Source: Panulirus ornatus (Eukaryota; Arthropoda; Malacostraca; Decapoda; Palinuridae). Taken from it: a stretch of DNA of 64,000 nt. Each line of letters opens with the position of its first letter. The stretch's first letter is position 1. The position numbers and the translations under genes were made by a program. The notes under the pieces were generated by a model that was given only the letters and a program-made list of their open reading frames with translations, was not told the origin of the DNA and did no database searches. This document shows positions 61,101 to 64,000 of the stretch, in pieces. Location of the stretch: the NCBI RefSeq assembly GCF_036320965.1, contig NC_092286.1:27539189-27603188 (forward strand), in the 5' to 3' direction.

Positions 61101-61482
61101 CCCTTAGTTTTAGGAAATGAAAGACTGTTCTCTAATTGATCATTCAACAACCATAACTTTACAGAACCTCAGATATAAATAGCCTTGTAGCGAGTCTTTC
61201 ACTTCAGACAAGTAAATTTTTGTAATTACAATGAAATTTTAAAAAATGTATTTCTGCAACATTTTTGAAGATGTCTTCTTAAATGGTAATACAATTGTTT
61301 TGCTTCTTACCTTGAGCCCTCAGTTCAGTTGCATTTATTGGTGGAACAGCAATGCTGGAAGCCTCTGTGCTAATGGCTAGAGCATCACGGTATGTGGCTT
61401 TGGCTTGTGTTCGAGATTCATTGGCCACTTGCATTGTTTCTTCAAACAAAGATGAAAGGTCCTGCACTCCAAAGTTCAAGCC
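33080..61482 (-). CDS. LanB2: Laminin subunit gamma-1 (LanB2-like), 3' part of the gene, 3 exons
   Basis: Spliced CDS: exons 61482-61311, 51497-51240 and 33792-33080, joined through phase-1 introns of about 9.8 and 17.4 kb. Laminin gamma chains pair with alpha and beta chains through the long-arm coiled coil and build the basement membrane network outside the cell. The visible part is the C-terminal coiled coil: heptads rich in A/E/K/Q, the [19 protein letters not shown] stretch, which resembles the matching part of vertebrate gamma-1 as I recall it, a [17 protein letters not shown] segment, and the end [15 protein letters not shown] followed by [10 protein letters not shown]. The C-terminal Cys forms the disulfide to the beta chain and the Glu near the end is needed for integrin binding in vertebrate gamma-1 (family knowledge). 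The N-terminal domains lie right of the window. The last intron is full of LINEs. Confidence 0.93.
33793..34484. other. Laminin intron, unique part
   Basis: No element recognised until the LINE at 34485. Confidence 0.5.
34485..35290 (+). mobile_element. RTE-like LINE, C-terminal RT and 3' UTR
   Basis: Starts near atggaaggggaagtgagtc (codons for [11 protein letters not shown]) and runs through [28 protein letters not shown] and GRPNW-like codons to the long 3' UTR. Frameshifts at about 34590 and 34735. Its tail is cut and followed directly by another copy. Confidence 0.88.
35305..36630 (+). mobile_element. RTE-like LINE, RT part with frameshifts
   Basis: Begins just before motif B ([18 protein letters not shown]), with motif C changed to [12 protein letters not shown], i.e. 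the first residue of the F-A-D-D core and its neighbour are altered. Frameshift near 35790; a second open part at 36012-36449. Long 3' UTR and a (TAAA)-type tail to about 36625. Confidence 0.88.
36631..37374 (+). mobile_element. RTE-like LINE with internal deletion
   Basis: RT N-terminal part ([45 protein letters not shown] with a frameshift) up to the GCVMSPWL codons, then a jump into the 3' UTR (ctggatgtggaaaggg), so motifs C to the C-terminus are deleted. It ends in a GT/AT-rich tract. Confidence 0.85.
37375..37452. repeat. (TA)n microsatellite
   Basis: About 75 bp of (TA)n between a plus-strand LINE tail and the poly(T) of a minus-strand LINE. Confidence 0.95.
37453..39202 (-). mobile_element. 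RTE-like LINE, RT part, short-UTR/poly(A) subfamily
   Basis: Poly(A) tail at 37453-37466, short UTR, RT from [10 protein letters not shown] to the C-terminus. One nonsense change (AGA to TGA, about 38478) splits the frame into 233 and 272 codons. It ends in a (TA)n tract at the codons for REN (aaccctctca). It forms one arm of an inverted repeat with 39243-40578. Confidence 0.92.
39203..39242. repeat. (TA)n microsatellite
   Basis: About 40 bp of (TA)n joining two oppositely oriented LINE copies at their truncated 5' ends. Confidence 0.95.
39243..40578 (+). mobile_element. RTE-like LINE, RT part, short-UTR/poly(A) subfamily
   Basis: Starts at [20 protein letters not shown] and has motif [13 protein letters not shown] and the C-terminus; one nonsense change (AGA to TGA near 40146) within [11 protein letters not shown]. 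Short 3' UTR with a G-run and stem-loop, then an A-rich tail. Confidence 0.92.
40582..40653. repeat. (TA)n microsatellite
   Basis: About 70 bp of (TA)n between the tail of one plus-strand LINE and the truncated start of the next. Confidence 0.95.
40654..41787 (+). mobile_element. RTE-like LINE, RT C-terminal half, short-UTR subfamily
   Basis: Starts at [19 protein letters not shown], has [12 protein letters not shown], a TGG-to-TGA stop at about 40981 and a GGA-to-TGA stop near 41113, then an open frame to NWSDVVYRG (41598). Short UTR, stem-loop and A-run. Confidence 0.9.
41788..41881 (-). mobile_element. (TA)n plus inverted LINE 3' tail
   Basis: About 18 bp of (TA)n, poly(T) at 41807-41830, then the minus-strand stem-loop tail only (to aaacagacga). 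With the plus-strand tail just left of it this makes a small inverted repeat. Confidence 0.85.
41882..42970 (+). mobile_element. RTE-like LINE mosaic: endonuclease piece fused to RT C-terminus
   Basis: Endonuclease codons from [10 protein letters not shown] to IGNTWFKK (41882-42013) run into the RT codons for [19 protein letters not shown] at the shared bases gcgagaaac/gagaaac, removing the region between. Open frame 41988-42746 to [12 protein letters not shown], stem-loop and poly(A) to 42970. Confidence 0.88.
42971..43138 (+). mobile_element. LINE endonuclease fragment
   Basis: Codons from [19 protein letters not shown] to [14 protein letters not shown], directly after a poly(A) run. It would continue the endonuclease piece at 41882-42013 without a gap in the LINE ([17 protein letters not shown]), which suggests the RT piece was inserted into it. 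Confidence 0.85.
43139..43195. repeat. (TA)n microsatellite
   Basis: About 55 bp of (TA)n between a LINE endonuclease fragment and a LINE 3' UTR fragment. Confidence 0.95.
43196..43345 (+). mobile_element. LINE 3' tail fragment, long-UTR type
   Basis: GT/AT-rich UTR part, diverged stem-loop (ctctacctcgctaatgcgg) and a short A-rich tail. Confidence 0.8.
43355..45028 (-). mobile_element. RTE-like LINE, RT part, with internal UTR duplication
   Basis: Minus strand, long-UTR type. The UTR segment starting atgtataatgcaccgaaacc is present twice (43498 and 43678, period 180 bp). RT frame 44952-43972 (326 codons) covers motifs A to C ([10 protein letters not shown]) and part of the C-terminus; a frameshift near 44010 breaks the end. 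Truncated in EEQCGFRSG... at about 45028. Confidence 0.9.
45039..47435 (+). mobile_element. RTE-like LINE, linker to 3' end, several lesions
   Basis: Starts in the linker ([20 protein letters not shown]), stops at about 45196 and 45484, RT from [10 protein letters not shown] with a stop near 46000 (CGA to TGA), motif C altered to [10 protein letters not shown], then to the C-terminus with frameshifts and a long 3' UTR ending at about 47430. Joined head-to-head to the minus-strand copy on its left. Confidence 0.9.
47436..47530 (+). mobile_element. Second, diverged LINE tail
   Basis: Another stem-loop-like tail (ttctt-cgtctgttttgcgct...) and (TAAA)-type end directly behind the previous one. 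Confidence 0.65.
47540..50130 (-). mobile_element. Old LINE of a related but different family
   Basis: Minus strand. Endonuclease start at 49800-50000 ([20 protein letters not shown], then [13 protein letters not shown]), further endonuclease pieces at 49215-49530 ([18 protein letters not shown]), linker with [15 protein letters not shown] (about 48680), and RT pieces near 48290-48420 ([18 protein letters not shown] and [10 protein letters not shown]). Many stops and a partial duplication (47640-47920 resembles 48440-48710). It is much more degenerate than the main family. Confidence 0.8.
50260..51239. other. Laminin intron, unique AT-rich part
   Basis: No element or exon seen apart from the laminin exon that follows. 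Confidence 0.5.
51240..51497 (-). CDS. LanB2: Laminin gamma exon (coiled coil, middle)
   Basis: 258 nt, acceptor TTCTTTAAG, donor GTAATC, phase 1 in and out. Peptide [20 protein letters not shown], later [18 protein letters not shown], ending AKETLTALE. Regular heptad spacing and no cysteine. Confidence 0.9.
51498..52064. other. Laminin intron with an unassigned 77-codon frame
   Basis: A minus-strand frame at 51703-51936 ([17 protein letters not shown]...) has no splice context and no family I know; it may be a fragment of another repeat. Confidence 0.4.
52076..55603 (-). mobile_element. RTE-like LINE, near full length, long-UTR subfamily
   Basis: 11-bp target duplication AAGTATTAATT at 52065-52075 and 55604-55614. 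The 5' UTR reaches the ggaatgcatgggaag part but not the GGGATAAT head. Endonuclease start 55465-55031 ([35 protein letters not shown]), then frameshifts; 54844-53882 has LDYVLID-like to the linker and [10 protein letters not shown]; 53866-53048 has motifs A, B and FADD. The C-terminus is broken around 52800-53050. The tail is (TTA)n-like on the plus strand. Confidence 0.93.
55615..56275. other. Laminin intron, unassigned
   Basis: About 660 bp; some diverged LINE-like words but nothing I can align with confidence. Confidence 0.4.
56290..58940 (+). mobile_element. RTE-like LINE, 5'-truncated, long-UTR subfamily
   Basis: 14-bp target duplication ATGTATAGTGAAGG at 56276-56289 and 58941-58954. 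Starts in the last endonuclease codons ([17 protein letters not shown]). RT parts: 56939-57592 ([22 protein letters not shown]) and 57644-58522 ([12 protein letters not shown] to NWNDLVYRG). Lesions: a stop in the linker near 56530, frameshift at about 56790, a deletion in motif B region near 57570. Long UTR, stem-loop and (TAAA)-type tail. Confidence 0.94.
58876..58910 (+). promoter_or_regulatory. Conserved 3'-terminal stem-loop of the LINE
   Basis: In the LINE sense strand TTGCGCT (58876-58882) can pair with AGCG-A-CAA (58903-58910) with one bulged A; inside, CTCGC (58885-58889) pairs with GCGGG (58894-58898) around a TAAC loop, using one G-U pair. The same layout stands just before the tail in almost every copy in the window. 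A role in recognition by the element's own RT is inference. Confidence 0.6.
58955..59320. other. Laminin intron, unique part
   Basis: Nothing recognised; no exon with usable splice sites. Confidence 0.4.
59321..59712 (+). mobile_element. Degenerate LINE C-terminus and UTR
   Basis: Diverged match to the main family: codons like [30 protein letters not shown], then the UTR words gcattacatatgacagct and gaatgtgagcaaatg. Old copy with indels. Confidence 0.75.
59740..60860 (-). mobile_element. Old non-LTR element with RNase H-like remnant (I/Jockey-like group)
   Basis: Minus strand. At 60858-60544 RT C-terminal words including [15 protein letters not shown], typical of I/Jockey-type elements. Further down an RNase H-like signature [15 protein letters not shown] (about 60300-60260) and [11 protein letters not shown] (about 60180). 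Many stops. It is a different lineage from the main family, which has no RNase H. Confidence 0.6.
60861..61310. other. Laminin intron, unique part
   Basis: AT-rich sequence just downstream of the laminin exon at 61311; nothing else seen. Confidence 0.4.
61311..61482 (-). CDS. LanB2: Laminin gamma exon (coiled coil, N-side)
   Basis: 172 nt, acceptor ATTCTACAG, donor GTAAGA, phase 0 in and 1 out. The peptide starts [19 protein letters not shown], has [17 protein letters not shown] and ends INATELRAQ. Two N-x-S/T sites (NES, NAT). Confidence 0.9.
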
Positions 61483-61659
61483 CTGTAGAATAACACATCC
61501 ATAATCTCAGGTTCATCAACGTTTGTAGTAGTATTTCAACTGTCGTTATTTTTTTGCCTGACCAGATAAGATGAAATAAGAAAAGAACAACAGATCCTTC
61601 TAAACTGAGAAAGAGAGAAAGAGGATGTGTACCTACAAGTACTATTTTTTCATACTTGA

Positions 61660-62280
61660 AGGCTGTTCCCTGCATTAGTGAGGTAACATCTGAATAAAAA
61701 AAAGACTTTATTCCCTAACATCCATTTTCTAGCCATCATGTGCAATGCATCAAAACCACAGCCCTCTAGCCACAACCAGGCCCCAAAGACCTTTCCATGG
61801 TTTCCCTTAACCACTTCACATTCCTTCGTTCAGTCCCCTGACAGCACATCGACCCCTCTTTACTAAAAATTGAATTCACTGTACTCTATGCTCATCTTTC
61901 ACCTCCCTGAATGCTCAGGCCTCAATAAATCAAAATCTTTTCACTCCATCTATCCATCTCCAATTTGTTCTCCCCATAAGTCAAGTCCCCTCCACCTCTG
62001 ACACACATATCCTCTTTGTCAACCTCTCCTCACTCATTCTCTGCATATGTTCAAGCCATTTCAGCACATCCTCTTCAGCTCTCTTAACCACATTCTTTTT
62101 ATTACCACACACACCTCTCTCTTACCCTTTTATTATTTATTTGATAAAACCACCTCATACAACATGTTCTCACGTTCCTTTCCTAACTCTTTCACCCTCT
62201 TCTGCACATCCTCATCTATAGTAAATGCCTCTCATCCATACAAAATTGTTGGGACTACTACATATAATTTCAAATATACC
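61660..62280 (-). mobile_element. Degenerate LINE 3' part
   Basis: Minus-strand remnant of the main family with diverged tail, UTR (caaaaccacagccctctagcc) and C-terminal codons up to the start of the [13 protein letters not shown] region. It lies upstream of the laminin exon at 61482 and abuts an oppositely oriented copy. Confidence 0.75.
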
Positions 62281-62283
62281 AAA

Positions 62284-64000
62284 TTTCACCCTCCTAGACG
62301 CATTCCTCACGTGTCATAGAAGGCGACTAAAGGGGATGGGAGCAGGGGGGCTAGAAACCCTCCCCCCTTGTATTTCAACTTTCTAAAAGGGGAAACAGAA
62401 GGAGTCACGCAGGGAGTGCTCATCCTCCTCAAAGGCTCAGACTGGGGTGTCTAAATGTGTGTGGATGTAACCAAGATGAGAAAAAAGGAGAGATAGGTAG
62501 TATGTTTGAGGAAAGGAACCTGGATGTTTTGGCTCTGAAATAAATGAAGCTCAAGGGTAAAGGGGAAGACTGGTTTGGGAGTGTCTTTGGAGTAAAGTCA
62601 GGAGTTAGTGAGAGGACAAGGGCAATGGAAGGAGTAGCACTACTGAAACAGGAGTGGTGGGAGTATGTGATAAAGTGTAAGAAAGTAAACTCTAGACTGA
62701 TATGGGTAAAACTGAAAGTGGATGGAAAGAGATGGGTGATTATTGGTGCATATGCACCTGGACATGAGAAGAAAGATCATGAGGCAAGTGTTTTGGGAGC
62801 AGCTGAGTGAGTGTGTTAGTAGTTTTGATGCACAAGACTGGGTTATAGTGATGGGTGATTTGAATGCAAAGGTAAGTAATGTGGCAGTTGAGGGAATAAT
62901 TGGTGTACAAGGGGTGTTCAGTGTTGTGAATGGAAATGGTGAAGAGCTTGTAGATTTATGTGCTGAAACAGGACTGGTGGTTGGGAATACCTGGTTTAAA
63001 AAGAGAGATATACATAAGTATACGTCTGTAAGTAGAAGAGGTGGCCAGAGAGCGTTACTAGATTGTGTGTTAATTGATAGGCACACGGAAGAGAGACTTT
63101 TGGATGTTAATGTGCTGAGAGGTGCAACTGGAGGGATGTCTGATCATTATCTTGTGGAGGTGAAGGTGAAGATTTGTAGAGGTTTTCAGAAAAGAAGAGA
63201 GAATGTTGGGGTGAAGTGAGTGGTGAGAGTAAGTGAGCTTGGGAAAGAGACTTATGTGAGGAAATTCCAGGAGAGACTGAGTACAGAATGGAAAAAGGTG
63301 AGAACAAAGGACGTAAGGGGAGTGGGGGAGGAATGGGATGTATTTAGGGAAGCAGTGATGGATTGCGCAAAAGATGCTTGTGGCATGGGAAGCGTGGGAG
63401 GTGGGCAGATTAGAAAGGGTTGTGAATGGTGGGATGAAGAAGGAAGATTATTAATGAAAAAGAAAAGAGAGGCATTTGGATGATTTTTGCAGGGAAATAA
63501 TGCAAATGACTGGGAGATGTATAAAAGAAAGAGGCAGGCCAAGAGAAAGGTGCTAGGGGTGAAAAAGAGGGCAAATGCGAGTTAGGGTGAGAGAGTATCA
63601 TTAAATTTTAGGGAGAATAAAAAGATGTTTTGGAAGGAGGTAAATAAAGTGCGTAAGACAAGGGAACAAATGGGAACTTCAGTGAAGGGGGCAAATGGGG
63701 AGGTGATAACAAGTAGTGGTGATGTGAGAAGATGGAGTGAGTATTTTGAAGGTTTATTGAATGTGTTTGATGATAAACTGGCAGATATAGGGTGTTTTGG
63801 TCGAAGTGGTGTGCAAAGTGAGAGGGTTAGGGAAAATTATTTGGTAGACAGAGAAGAGGTAGTAAAAGCTTTGCGGATGATGAAAGCCAGCAAAGCAGCG
63901 GGTTTGGATGGTATTGCAGTGGAATTTATTAAAAAATGGGGTGACTGTATTGTTGACTGGTTGGTAATGTTATTTAATGTATGTATGATTCATGGTGAGG
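62284..64000 (+). mobile_element. RTE-like LINE, 5' part, continues beyond the window
   Basis: 5' UTR from the gcattcctcacgtgtcatag part, then endonuclease: LDVLAL followed by a stop, [55 protein letters not shown]. Linker and RT start (about 63880, KASKAAGLDG-like codons). Frameshift near 62795 and stops at 63217, 63482 and 63582, so it is dead. The right end is cut by the window. Confidence 0.92.

Overview
The window is eukaryotic and looks like arthropod DNA, most probably a decapod crustacean. The evidence is a spliced laminin gamma gene on the minus strand, (TTAGG)n arrays (the arthropod telomere-type pentamer), very rich (TA)n and (CA)n-type microsatellites, and dozens of fragments of one RTE-like LINE family. 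The arthropod call rests on the sequence; decapod is an inference. No rRNA, tRNA, CRISPR array or bacterial-type operon was seen. One 100-N assembly gap lies at 21889-21988.

Left part (1-15.3 kb): the minus-strand middle part of an unidentified spliced gene. Thirteen exons can be supported by splice sites and matching phases. Ten of them belong to a tandemly amplified four-exon cassette (59+147+135+160 nt = 501 nt, 167 codons, in frame). It sits on ~3.9 kb genomic units that are nearly identical and that meet in (TTAGG)n arrays. A diverged older relative of the last cassette exon lies just upstream, at 12849-12963. The protein has beta-repeat-like VNG/VSG...D..L segments. I cannot name it.

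Middle and right (33-61.5 kb): the last three exons of a laminin gamma-1/LanB2 gene on the minus strand (61311-61482, 51240-51497, 33080-33792). They encode the C-terminal part of the long-arm coiled coil, ending in the conserved Cys and Glu of laminin gamma tails. The two introns are about 9.8 and 17.4 kb.

Most of the rest is non-LTR retrotransposon. One RTE-like family (APE endonuclease + reverse transcriptase, one long ORF) occurs on both strands as near-complete, 5'-truncated, inverted, nested and mosaic copies. Five copies have readable target-site duplications of 7 to 14 bp. Two subfamilies can be told apart by linked amino-acid differences, 3' UTR length and tail type ((TAAA)n versus poly(A)). 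All long copies carry stops or frameshifts or lack part of the ORF, so none here looks autonomous. Between 34.5 and 47.5 kb, inside the last laminin intron, the copies form a continuous pile-up with (TA)n bridges and a long inverted repeat. Two older, different LINE remnants lie at 47.5-50.2 kb and 59.7-60.9 kb. A ~390 bp mini-element at 19139-19527 joins the LINE head to the LINE tail with no ORF between them.
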